Program-made: the position numbers and the translations under genes
Notes under the pieces: model-generated
Database searches by the model: none
What the model was told of the DNA's origin: nothing
The model's input: the letters and a program-made list of their open reading frames with translations, nothing else
NCBI GenBank assembly: GCA_030636245.1
Contig: DAOVXI010000069.1
Location: forward strand, 1 to 8,132
Direction: 5' to 3'
From: Deltaproteobacteria bacterium
GTDB lineage: Bacteria > Desulfobacterota > GWC2-55-46 > DRQE01
Length of the DNA: 8,132 nucleotides
In this document: piece by piece, positions 1-6,823 of the stretch
Numbering within the stretch: the first letter of the stretch is position 1
Layout: each line of letters opens with the position of its first letter

Positions 1-1217
1 AGCAGCTCGGTTACACTGGCCTTGCCTTCGGCATTATCCAACCCATCAAAGGAGCCGGAGTTGACCATCACTCCGCTTTCGGTGTAGGCCGCAGCCATCT
101 TCTCCGCTTCAAACTCTTTATCAGGAGGGTTAATAACAACCTTAAGAGGAATGTCGTACTTTTTCGCGAACTCGAAGTCACGCTGGTCATGAGCCGGAAC
201 AGCCATTACAGCTCCGGTGCCGTAGCCCATCAGGACGAAGTTGGCCACATAAACAGGCACCCTGTCATTCGTTAAAGGATTGAGGCAATACGCTCCCGTG
301 AAGACACCTTCTTTTTCAACCTCACCTTCGGTGCTGCCGCCAAGTGCTTCAGCTATAACTTTTTCACAGAACGCATCAACCTCAGATTGTCTGTCTTTTG
401 TTGTAATTTTTTTAACCAGCGGATGCTCCGCGGCAAGGCTCATGAAGGTAACACCGTAAAGTGTGTCCGGCCGTGTTGTAAATATCTCTATTCCATCGTT
501 ACCCTCTTCAAGGGGGAAGGTAACGTTTGCACCGATGCTTTTGCCTATCCAGTTACGCTGCATGGTCAGGACACGCTCCGGCCAGCCGGGCAGTTTATCC
601 GTAAACTCAAGCAGTTCTTCGGCGTAGTGCGTCGTCTTAAAGAACCACTGCTCAAGCTCCTTTGCCATAACCTTTGACTCACATCTCCAGCAAAGCCCTT
701 CATCAACCTGCTCGTTGGCAAGCACGGTAACGCAAGACGGGCACCAGTTAACAACCGATGCCTTTTTATAAGCAAGGCCTTTTTCAAGGAGTTTTAAAAA
801 TATCCACTGATTCCAACGGGAGTACTCAGGGGTGCTCGTGGCGAGCTCTCGCTCCCAGTCGTAGCCAAGGCCCATGCGCTTAAGCTGCGTGCGCATGTTA
901 TCTATATTGGAGTATGTCCATTTGGCAGGGTGTGTGCCGTGCTGGATGGCGGCGTTTTCGGCAGGAAGACCAAAAGAGTCCCAACCCATCGGGTGCAGAA
1001 CACTTTTACCCTTCATCATAAGGAACCTTGAGGTAACGTCCCCTATCGAGTAGTTCCGAACATGACCCATATGGATTTTGCCGGAGGGATAAGGGAACAT
1101 CTCAAGTACATAGTACTTTTCTTTACCCTCGTCCCGCTTGGCAGAAAATGCGGAGCTCTCCTCCCACCTCTTTTGCCACTTAAGCTCTATCTTTTCAAAA
1201 TCGTATCTATTGCTCAT
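1..1217 (-). CDS. leuS: Leucyl-tRNA synthetase, N-terminal part (runs off left edge)
   Basis: LeuRS is a cytoplasmic class I synthetase that attaches leucine to tRNA-Leu and hydrolyses mischarged products. Translating the minus strand from the ATG at 1217-1215 gives 405 residues with no stop before the window edge. Visible landmarks are the HIGH-type signature HMGH (49-52) after FPYPSG, a Cys4 zinc-module pattern (C159, C162, C176, C179), and the QRNWIGKS block (220-227). The CP1 editing domain follows, with TTRPDTLYG (247-255) and AHDQRD (342-347); T252 and D344 sit where the family has its editing threonine and aspartate. Bacterial LeuRS is about 800-880 residues, so roughly half is present. 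The KMSKS loop and anticodon-binding region lie outside. The start fits the family N-terminus (YDFEKIELKWQKRWEE), with a modest AGGTG about 10 bases upstream. It is the last gene visible in the minus-strand group. The identification is very secure. Confidence 0.97.
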   Translation of the reverse strand, partial: MSNRYDFEKIELKWQKRWEESSAFSAKRDEGKEKYYVLEMFPYPSGKIHMGHVRNYSIGDVTSRFLMMKGKSVLHPMGWDSFGLPAENAAIQHGTHPAKWTYSNIDNMRTQLKRMGLGYDWERELATSTPEYSRWNQWIFLKLLEKGLAYKKASVVNWCPSCVTVLANEQVDEGLCWRCESKVMAKELEQWFFKTTHYAEELLEFTDKLPGWPERVLTMQRNWIGKSIGANVTFPLEEGNDGIEIFTTRPDTLYGVTFMSLAAEHPLVKKITTKDRQSEVDAFCEKVIAEALGGSTEGEVEKEGVFTGAYCLNPLTNDRVPVYVANFVLMGYGTGAVMAVPAHDQRDFEFAKKYDIPLKVVINPPDKEFEAEKMAAAYTESGVMVNSGSFDGLDNAEGKASVTEL

Positions 1218-1254
1218 ATAAGCTAAGCACCTAACCTACGGATATTCTTTTATT

Positions 1255-1283
1255 TTTTTAGCATATACAAGCAATGTTTTCAA
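1255..1283 (-). promoter_or_regulatory. Candidate extended -10 promoter for leuS
   Basis: On the minus strand a TTGAAA -35 hexamer (1283-1278, 5/6 to consensus) is followed after 17 bases by TAAAAA (1260-1255, 4/6). TGC lies immediately before the -10, making an extended -10 element. Transcription would start near 1248, giving a leader of about 30 bases. The region is A/T-rich, so chance matches are likely. If real, leuS can be expressed independently of the upstream membrane-protein gene. This is inferred from sequence only. Confidence 0.4.
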
Positions 1284-1295
1284 ATAAAAACCCTA

Positions 1296-1832
1296 TCACT
1301 CTACCGTCTCCGGTCCATCCTTAAGCCCTATGATGGCAGCGATACCCATGAGAAGCAGCCCCGCGACAATGGCAATAGCGCCAACTGCCGTAAAAGAAGT
1401 AAGGGCAGCTATACCAAAGACAGAGGCAAGATATAACACCCCCGAGTGACAAAGAGCCCCTACTATAAAAAGTATTGAGAGCAGCTTTTTAAATGTCATG
1501 GGTATGGCCAGTCCGATAAGTACAAGCCCGACTACTATATTGAGCATCGCCTCAAGGTTGCCGTGAGCATGAGCGGTACTTCCTATGAAGCCAAGCTTTT
1601 TCTCGGCCTGCATTGCTCTTGCCGTTGCGACCTGAGCGTTGGACAAGGCGTTTACCTTCTCAACTGTCATGGTGCTTGTGTCAATATTGCTTGCCGTCTG
1701 AATACTCTTACCTGCCTCTACAGCAAGGTTATAGTTAGCGCCCTTGCCCGGTACAAGCACCGCAGGGCCAAGGATCGCGGTACACGCAAAGTAAATAAAC
1801 CCAAAGATAATGTTCAACTTTCCGTTCAGCAT
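1296..1832 (-). CDS. Uncharacterised four-helix membrane protein with HAH motif
   Basis: I do not recognise this 178-residue protein. Four hydrophobic segments are visible at about residues 5-27, 94-112, 117-138 and 142-170. A polar, probably helical loop (about 30-92) lies between the first two. K115 and K116 after helix 2 and the charged C-terminus suggest both ends are cytoplasmic and the long loop periplasmic. On that topology H88 and H90 (TAHAHGNL) lie at the periplasmic edge of helix 2, and H129 (LCHSG) lies in the outer half of helix 3. These histidines could ligate haem or a metal; the HAH-N pattern loosely recalls membrane haem-oxidase-like proteins, but this is speculation. The start is supported by a perfect AGGAGG (1842-1837) four bases before ATG. 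It sits 93 bases after proS and 78 bases before leuS on the same strand. It is a real gene by start signal, length and coherent topology; its function is unknown. Confidence 0.85.
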   Translation of the reverse strand: MLNGKLNIIFGFIYFACTAILGPAVLVPGKGANYNLAVEAGKSIQTASNIDTSTMTVEKVNALSNAQVATARAMQAEKKLGFIGSTAHAHGNLEAMLNIVVGLVLIGLAIPMTFKKLLSILFIVGALCHSGVLYLASVFGIAALTSFTAVGAIAIVAGLLLMGIAAIIGLKDGPETVE

Positions 1833-1925
1833 AAAGCCTCCTGTTTTTTTAAAGGGGAGAGTGATAAACCTAAACCACGTAAAATAAGTATATAAGAAAA
1901 AGCTGAAAGAGGTAACCCCTGCCCT

Positions 1926-3632
1926 CTAAGACCGAGCAAGAAGATCAGTTACTTTATTCAATATATCCTTGACCGGAACAAATTCCACCTCGCTGCTTGT
2001 GCGCTCTTTGATCTCGAATGAGTCATTCTGCAAGGTTTTTGTACTTATAGTTATACGAACAGGCATGCCTAGAAGATCAGCGTCCTTAAACTTTACCCCT
2101 GCTCTCTCGTCACGATCATCAAATAACGTAGTGATACCATTTCCCGTAAGCAACGAGTACAGCTCCTCAGAAGCTTTCATTGTCTCTTCATCCTTTACGT
2201 TCACGGGTACGATATGCACAGTAAAGGGAGCAAGAGGAACGGGCCATACTATTCCGTTATCATCATTGTTCTGCTCTATGGAGGCGGCAGCAACCCTACC
2301 GATACCAATACCATAGCAACCCATTATCATGGGTTTTTCCTTGCCGTCCTCATCAAGGAATGTTGCGCCAAGGGCTTCACTGTACTTTGTCCCAAGCATA
2401 AATATGTGCCCGACCTCAATGCCGCGGCTAACCTTAAACTTTCCTCCGTCACACCTCGGACATGAGTCTCCGGAAGAGGCTACCCTAAGGTCTCCATACT
2501 CCGCACCACTAAAGTCACGCACAGGGTTTACACCTGTCATATGCGTATCAGCCTTATTAGCCCCTGTTACAGCGTCCGTCATGGCACGGACCTTCTGATC
2601 ACAATATAACTTAACCTTAAGCCCCAAAGGACCGGCAAAACCAACCGGTGCGCCCGTAACTTCCTTGACGGTCTCATCATCTGCAAGGGCAAGCTCACTC
2701 ACACCTGAGAGCCGCTTCAACTTGCCTTCATTAACATCATTATCACCCCTTACGGCGGCAACAATCGGTCCGTTCTCGGTATTATAGATAATCGTCTTTA
2801 TAAGCCTCTTCGCTTTTATCTTTAAAAATGCGCCGACCTCTTCTATGGTCTTCTTGCCCGGGGTTGAGACCTCGGCAAACTCTCCCACGGGTACGACCTC
2901 CCCGCCTTTGCCGCTTCTTATGTCAGCCCTCTCGGTATTGGCCGCGTACTCGCATTTACTGCAGATGACTATCTCGTCCTCGCCCGTATCGGCCATGACC
3001 ATGAACTCATGAGAGAACGAACCGCCTATGGCACCTGTATCAGCCTCAACTGCTCTGAACTCAAGACCACATCTTTGGAAAATACTAGAGTACGTATCGA
3101 AGATACGTTTATACTCTTTCTCGGCACACTCCTCTGTTGTGTGAAAGGAGTAAGCGTCCTTCATTATGAACTCCCTGCCCCTCATGAGACCGAACCTTGG
3201 ACGTATCTCGTCACGGAACTTGGATTGTATCTGATAAAGATTAAGCGGAAGATCACGGTATGAACGAACCTCATGCCTGACCATATCCGTTATCACCTCT
3301 TCATGGGTAGGACCAAGACAAAACTCTCGGCCGTGACGGTCGTTTAGCCTGCACAGCTCCTTGCCATATTCATCCCACCTGCCACTCTCTACCCACAGCT
3401 CTGAGGGAAGAACAAAAGGCATGGCCACTTCCTGTGCGCCGGAAGAATCCATCTCCGCGCGCACTATACGCTCAACATTCCTCACCGCCTTAAGTCCCAT
3501 TGGCAGCAGGTTATATATGCCTGCGGCAACTTTTCTGACCATACCGGCACGGAGCATGAGTTTGTGACTTATGACCTCGGCATCAGAAGGCGACTCCTTC
3601 AGTGTCGGCAAAAACATCTTTGATAAACGCAT
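1926..3632 (-). CDS. proS: Prolyl-tRNA synthetase, bacterial type with editing insertion
   Basis: ProRS is a cytoplasmic class II synthetase that charges tRNA-Pro and clears mischarged alanine. At 568 residues it matches the usual bacterial length of about 570. The order is: N-terminal catalytic part with motif 1 around 61-75; GPTHEE (107-112); motif 2 (139-160, including FRDEIRPRFGLMRGREF); an INS editing insertion from about 224 to 407; motif 3 GCYGIGIGR (438-446); and an anticodon-binding domain (about 466-568, with DDRDERAGVKFKDADLLG). In the insertion, K279 in RLIKTI and H364 in the HMTGVNP stretch correspond to residues known to matter for editing in this family. C224/C227 and C391/C394 form two CxxC pairs flanking it. 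The start has a TAAGGA (3645-3641) eight bases before ATG. It begins 23 bases after the ppiD stop, so co-transcription is likely. The presence of INS marks it as the bacterial rather than the archaeal/eukaryotic-like form. Confidence 0.98.
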   Translation of the reverse strand: MRLSKMFLPTLKESPSDAEVISHKLMLRAGMVRKVAAGIYNLLPMGLKAVRNVERIVRAEMDSSGAQEVAMPFVLPSELWVESGRWDEYGKELCRLNDRHGREFCLGPTHEEVITDMVRHEVRSYRDLPLNLYQIQSKFRDEIRPRFGLMRGREFIMKDAYSFHTTEECAEKEYKRIFDTYSSIFQRCGLEFRAVEADTGAIGGSFSHEFMVMADTGEDEIVICSKCEYAANTERADIRSGKGGEVVPVGEFAEVSTPGKKTIEEVGAFLKIKAKRLIKTIIYNTENGPIVAAVRGDNDVNEGKLKRLSGVSELALADDETVKEVTGAPVGFAGPLGLKVKLYCDQKVRAMTDAVTGANKADTHMTGVNPVRDFSGAEYGDLRVASSGDSCPRCDGGKFKVSRGIEVGHIFMLGTKYSEALGATFLDEDGKEKPMIMGCYGIGIGRVAAASIEQNNDDNGIVWPVPLAPFTVHIVPVNVKDEETMKASEELYSLLTGNGITTLFDDRDERAGVKFKDADLLGMPVRITISTKTLQNDSFEIKERTSSEVEFVPVKDILNKVTDLLARS

Positions 3633-3655
3633 TAATTATTCCTTAAATATCAGTA

Positions 3656-5587
3656 CTAAAGATAATCCGGGTTATAAGTAATATCAGCCTTTTCCCTCAG
3701 CCCGTCCATCCATTCTTTTTCTCTCTGGTTTCTTCTTTCTGTCAAGAGCTCAGCTCTTATATTCTCTTTATTGGCCTCAAAAACCTCAAGGTCGGCATCA
3801 CGCCTCTCCTTAAGCTTTACTATATAGAACCTCTCTAGATGCGGTATCACAAAAGAATAAACCGGCTTGTCCGGAGTTATATCAAAGAGATCCGGGATAT
3901 TTCCCGTATAGGCTCCAAACTCAGGGATGTACTTCTGAGGAAGGGTGAAGAATGTGGTGTCTCTTACCTCAAGATCATTTTCTTTTGCAACATCACGGTA
4001 ATCACTGCCTCCAAGTATCTTTTCAAGCAAGCTTCCAGCTTTCTCTCCTGCTATGACCGAAGCCTTCTCAGTCAAGAGAGCTTTTTCAACCTTGTGAGAG
4101 ACCTCAGCAAAAGGAGTAACATGCTCTTCGACCCGCTCAATAACCTTTATCACATAGAAGCCATCTTCGGTCTCTATCACGCCGCTTGCATCACCTGCGG
4201 CAAGCTGAAAGACCGACTTCTTAAGGCTCAGGTTGCTGTTAAGCGCAACATCCTTATCATCTTCTCCGAAGAGAGAAGTTATGTTAAACGAGACACCACC
4301 CTCCTCGATCTTTGTCTTAGCCTCTGTCAACGAAGCATCGTCCACACCAAGGCTCTTAAGCTCATCATGAAGAGCGGCTACCCTGTCCCTGCCCTCTCTC
4401 TCGGCTCTAAGGCCGGTAAGATGGTCAGAGATCTCTTTTTTAACCTCTGAAAAAGGTGTGGCCGACCCACCGCGCGCATCATCGACCCTTATAATATGAT
4501 AGCCATAGCTGGTCTTTACAACCTCACTTGTCTCGCCCTTACCAGTAGAGAACGCCGCATCCTCAAAGGGCTGTACCATGGCCCCCTCACCAAACCAACC
4601 AAGGCTACCGCCTTCATCTATGGAGGTTCTATCTTCTGAGTGCTCCATTACCTGTTTTGTAAAGTCGCCTCCCTTTATTATCTTCTTATGTATCTCTTCG
4701 GCCTTTGCCTTAGCCTCTTCATCGGCCTTGACGCTATCCTCCGCGCCTACCTCGGGCCTGATTAGTATGTGACGTGCCTTAACTTCCTTCTTAACATAAT
4801 AAGAGGAGATGTTCTTATCGTAATAATCCTTTATCTCCTCATCGGTAACAGTGACCGACTTTAGGACATCATCGTTACTCAGGTAGGCATAAGCGGCCCT
4901 CACCTTAAGTGGAACCATATAATCCTCTTTATGTTCATCAAGATACTTTCTGGCATCTTCCTCGTTTATAATAATATCAGAAGCATACGATTCGGAGGAA
5001 AGCTCAACAAAATGTATGGATATCTCACTACTGTTACGGAGGTACTCACGCCTTAGCTCCTGATCATCAACAACAACTGCCTCTAAAATACCTCTACGAA
5101 GCTTATCAACTTTAATATCCGATTTTACGCTTTCTTCATAGTCCTCGGCCTTTACCCTGTTGCTGTCGAGCATGGAGTAATAGACCTCTTCACTAAAGAC
5201 ACCGTCTTTTTGAAAGAGCGGATCGGCGAGTATCCTATCCTGCACCTCTTTATCCGAGACCCTTACCCTTGACTTTCTTGCGGCCCGTGTCATCAAGACA
5301 TTATCAACAAGCGTGTCGAGCGCCTGCTCACGAACCTTTAAGCGCTTCATCATCTCATCCGAAAAATTCTCTTTCAATACCTTTTGATAATAATTTACCT
5401 GTTGCTGGTACATATTATTGTACTGTTGTACGGTTATGCTGTCCCCGTCAACTGTTGCCACCACCTGTTCCGTGACCTGGCTGTTCCCTCCCATATTTAT
5501 ATACGAAAAGACAAAAACTATACTTATGGCGGCGATCGCAAACAGCATCAGGCTGGACCGACTCTTTTTCCTCATTAACTCAAGCAT
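3656..5587 (-). CDS. ppiD: PpiD/SurA-type membrane-anchored peptidyl-prolyl isomerase chaperone
   Basis: PpiD-family proteins are inner-membrane-anchored periplasmic chaperones that meet exported proteins as they leave the Sec translocon. This 643-residue protein (E. coli PpiD is 623) has a basic N-terminus (RKKSR) and one transmembrane anchor at about 12-31. A SurA-N-like helical region follows (about 37-200), starting at VVATVDGDSITVQQYNN. A parvulin/PPIC domain lies at about 267-371: KARHILIR (270-277), GGDFTKQVMEHSED (306-319), GGSLGWFGEGAMVQPFEDAA (326-345) and GYHIIRV (362-368). A second, degenerate rotamase-like repeat appears near 455-485 (QLAAGDASGVIETEDGFYVI). H273, M337, F341 and H364 occupy active-site-like positions. 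The start is backed by AGGAGGAGAG (5604-5595). It heads the minus-strand group, divergent from mreB and 23 bases before proS. The PpiD label rests on domain order and length; orthology to E. coli ppiD is not proven. Confidence 0.92.
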   Translation of the reverse strand: MLELMRKKSRSSLMLFAIAAISIVFVFSYINMGGNSQVTEQVVATVDGDSITVQQYNNMYQQQVNYYQKVLKENFSDEMMKRLKVREQALDTLVDNVLMTRAARKSRVRVSDKEVQDRILADPLFQKDGVFSEEVYYSMLDSNRVKAEDYEESVKSDIKVDKLRRGILEAVVVDDQELRREYLRNSSEISIHFVELSSESYASDIIINEEDARKYLDEHKEDYMVPLKVRAAYAYLSNDDVLKSVTVTDEEIKDYYDKNISSYYVKKEVKARHILIRPEVGAEDSVKADEEAKAKAEEIHKKIIKGGDFTKQVMEHSEDRTSIDEGGSLGWFGEGAMVQPFEDAAFSTGKGETSEVVKTSYGYHIIRVDDARGGSATPFSEVKKEISDHLTGLRAEREGRDRVAALHDELKSLGVDDASLTEAKTKIEEGGVSFNITSLFGEDDKDVALNSNLSLKKSVFQLAAGDASGVIETEDGFYVIKVIERVEEHVTPFAEVSHKVEKALLTEKASVIAGEKAGSLLEKILGGSDYRDVAKENDLEVRDTTFFTLPQKYIPEFGAYTGNIPDLFDITPDKPVYSFVIPHLERFYIVKLKERRDADLEVFEANKENIRAELLTERRNQREKEWMDGLREKADITYNPDYL

Positions 5588-5619
5588 CTTAAATCTCTCC
5601 TCCTAGATCAATATTATTA

Positions 5620-5635
5620 ACGTCCCCCAAGACGT
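5620..5635. repeat. Inverted repeat ACGTC-N6-GACGT in ppiD leader
   Basis: ACGTC (5620-5624) and GACGT (5631-5635) are perfect 5-base inverted arms around CCCCAA. The dyad is 32 bases upstream of the ppiD start codon and would be transcribed in its leader if the proposed promoter is right. It could be a protein-binding dyad or a small RNA hairpin with a GGGG-containing loop. It has no U-tract and is too short to call a terminator. The arms are seen directly; any function is inferred. Confidence 0.4.
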
Positions 5636-5652
5636 CTCAGACCAAACGCAAC

Positions 5653-5668
5653 CCATAATAATATATGG
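5653..5668. repeat. Inverted repeat CCATA-N6-TATGG near predicted ppiD start site
   Basis: CCATA (5653-5657) and TATGG (5664-5668) are perfect 5-base arms around ATAATA. The dyad directly follows the predicted ppiD -10 element, so it would overlap the transcription start, a usual operator position. Its arm and spacer lengths match the dyad at 5620-5635, and the centres are 33 bases apart, although the arm sequences differ. In such A/T-rich DNA a dyad of this size can arise by chance. Confidence 0.35.
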
Positions 5669-5675
5669 ATTTAGT

Positions 5676-5704
5676 ATCTTAATAAATTTTCTCTATAAAT
5701 TCAA
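5676..5704 (-). promoter_or_regulatory. ppiD: Candidate sigma-70 promoter for ppiD
   Basis: On the minus strand TTGAAT (5704-5699, 4/6) and TAAGAT (5681-5676, 4/6) are separated by 17 bases. Transcription would begin near 5669, giving a leader of about 80 bases that contains both inverted repeats. This is the best-spaced pair I found for ppiD; an overlapping GATACT (5678-5673) is an alternative -10. The promoter would also serve proS if the two genes are co-transcribed. Prediction only. Confidence 0.4.
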
Positions 5705-5724
5705 CCATTTTAAGCATTTTCCAC

Positions 5725-5752
5725 TTGCCACAAGGGTATGAATTTTGATACT
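5725..5752 (+). promoter_or_regulatory. mreB: Candidate sigma-70 promoter for mreBCD
   Basis: TTGCCA (5725-5730, 5/6) and GATACT (5747-5752, 4/6) are 16 bases apart. An alternative reading is an extended -10, TG-A-TACTAT (5746-5754), with an 18-base spacer. The start would fall near 5759, leaving a leader of about 25 bases that contains the ribosome site TAGGAG (5771-5776). The -35 hexamer lies inside a small dyad, CTTG-CCA-CAAG (5724-5734). It does not overlap the predicted ppiD promoter; the two -35 elements are about 20 bases apart. Confidence 0.5.
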
Positions 5753-5783
5753 ATTTACAATTATCTAATATAGGAGTATCAAA

Positions 5784-6815
5784 ATGCTAAATTACATACT
5801 TGGAATGTTCTCAAACGATCTGGCGATAGACCTTGGTACCGCCAGCACCCTTATCTATGTGAAAGGTAAAGGAATTGTCTGCAATGAGCCCAGCGTTGTT
5901 GCCGTCAAAAAAGACGGAAAAGGCAAGCGGGTCCTTGCGGTCGGAAAAGAAGCCAAGGCTATGCTTGGAAGAACACCCGGGAATATAGCCGCGATAAGGC
6001 CGTTAAAAGACGGTGTCATAGCCGATTTCGAGATAACCGAGGAGATGCTCAAGTACTTTATCGCAAAAGTACACAACAGAAAACTGCTTGTACGTCCGAG
6101 GGTAATCATTGGCGTACCGTCTGGAATAACACAGGTCGAAAAGAGAGCTGTCAAGGAGTCCGCTGATTCTGCAGGTGCGGGAGAAGTATACCTCATAGAA
6201 GAACCAATGGCCGCGGCCATTGGCGCGGGGCTTCCAATAACCGAACCATCGGCGAACATGATAGTCGACATAGGCGGCGGTACAAGTGAAATTGCCGTCA
6301 TATCACTTGCAGGAATAGTCAAGGCCAAAAGCATCAGGGTTGGCGGAGACAGGCTTGATGAGAGTATCATCCAATACATTAAAAGAAAATACAACCTATC
6401 TATAGGTACAGGCGTTGCAGAGAAGATAAAAATGTCACTTGGACTTACCAAAGCTGAGGAAAATGAGCCTCAAATGGAAATAAAAGGCTCAAACCTTGTG
6501 ACAGGTATCCCGGCTACCATAATGATAGATGCCTCAGAGGTTAGAGAAGCCATGAATGAGCCTATTAAAGCCCTTATAGAGGCCATCAAACAGGTACTGG
6601 AGACCACACCTCCCGAGCTTGCCGCCGACATGGTTGACAAAGGAATAGTCCTTGCAGGCGGTGGCGCACTCATTAAGAACCTTGATGAGGTCTTAAGGGA
6701 AGAAACCGGACTGCCCATAACAATAGCCGACGACCCCCTGACCTGTGTCGTAAAAGGCGCGGGAAAGGTCCTCGATGAGATCAAACTTCTCAGAGAAGTA
6801 ACGATCCCAACTTAA
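5784..6815 (+). CDS. mreB: Rod shape-determining protein MreB (bacterial actin)
   Basis: MreB is an ATP-binding actin homologue. It forms short membrane-associated filaments that orient lateral peptidoglycan synthesis and maintain rod shape. At 343 residues it is the usual length. The N-terminus MLNYILGMF fits a short membrane-binding amphipathic segment. The actin-fold signatures are in order: phosphate-1 DLAIDLGTASTLIY (12-25), the EEPMAAAIGAGLP block (139-151), phosphate-2 VDIGGGTSEIAVI (161-173), and the adenosine motif GIVLAGGGALI (287-297). The ATG is seven bases after TAGGAG (5771-5776) and matches the family start. It opens the plus-strand operon, 8 bases before mreC, and is divergent from ppiD. 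No key residue appears to be missing. MreB rather than Mbl or MreBH is supported by the adjacent mreC and mreD. Confidence 0.98.
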   Translation: MLNYILGMFSNDLAIDLGTASTLIYVKGKGIVCNEPSVVAVKKDGKGKRVLAVGKEAKAMLGRTPGNIAAIRPLKDGVIADFEITEEMLKYFIAKVHNRKLLVRPRVIIGVPSGITQVEKRAVKESADSAGAGEVYLIEEPMAAAIGAGLPITEPSANMIVDIGGGTSEIAVISLAGIVKAKSIRVGGDRLDESIIQYIKRKYNLSIGTGVAEKIKMSLGLTKAEENEPQMEIKGSNLVTGIPATIMIDASEVREAMNEPIKALIEAIKQVLETTPPELAADMVDKGIVLAGGGALIKNLDEVLREETGLPITIADDPLTCVVKGAGKVLDEIKLLREVTIPT

Positions 6816-6823
6816 TAATATCA

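Noticed and set aside
566..787. 73-residue minus-strand frame overlapping leuS
   Set aside because: Same strand but a different frame from leuS, which is strongly conserved here; no independent start signal or family match.
1887..1915. Possible promoter for the 178-residue gene (minus strand): TTACCT, 17 bases, TATACT
   Set aside because: The -10 is good but the -35 matches consensus at only three of six positions in an A/T-rich gap. It may be active but is not strong enough to list.
1897..1927. Possible terminator after proS (minus strand): AGAGG and CCTCT arms followed by a run of five T
   Set aside because: Only five paired bases around a 10-base loop, overlapping the stop codon, with the T run six bases away from the stem. 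Too weak to call.
3839..4450. 203-residue open frame on the plus strand inside ppiD
   Set aside because: It lies wholly antisense to the well-supported ppiD frame, has no recognisable domain or ribosome site, and its composition looks like a shadow translation.
5653..5668. CC-(A/T)6-GG-like appearance of the dyad resembling a eukaryotic CArG box
   Set aside because: The site is in a bacterial genome, the internal A/T run is 12 bases rather than 6, and the resemblance has no relevance here.
5855..6451. 198-residue open frame on the minus strand inside mreB
   Set aside because: Antisense to conserved mreB, rich in S, P and I as expected from reading the complement, with no family signature.
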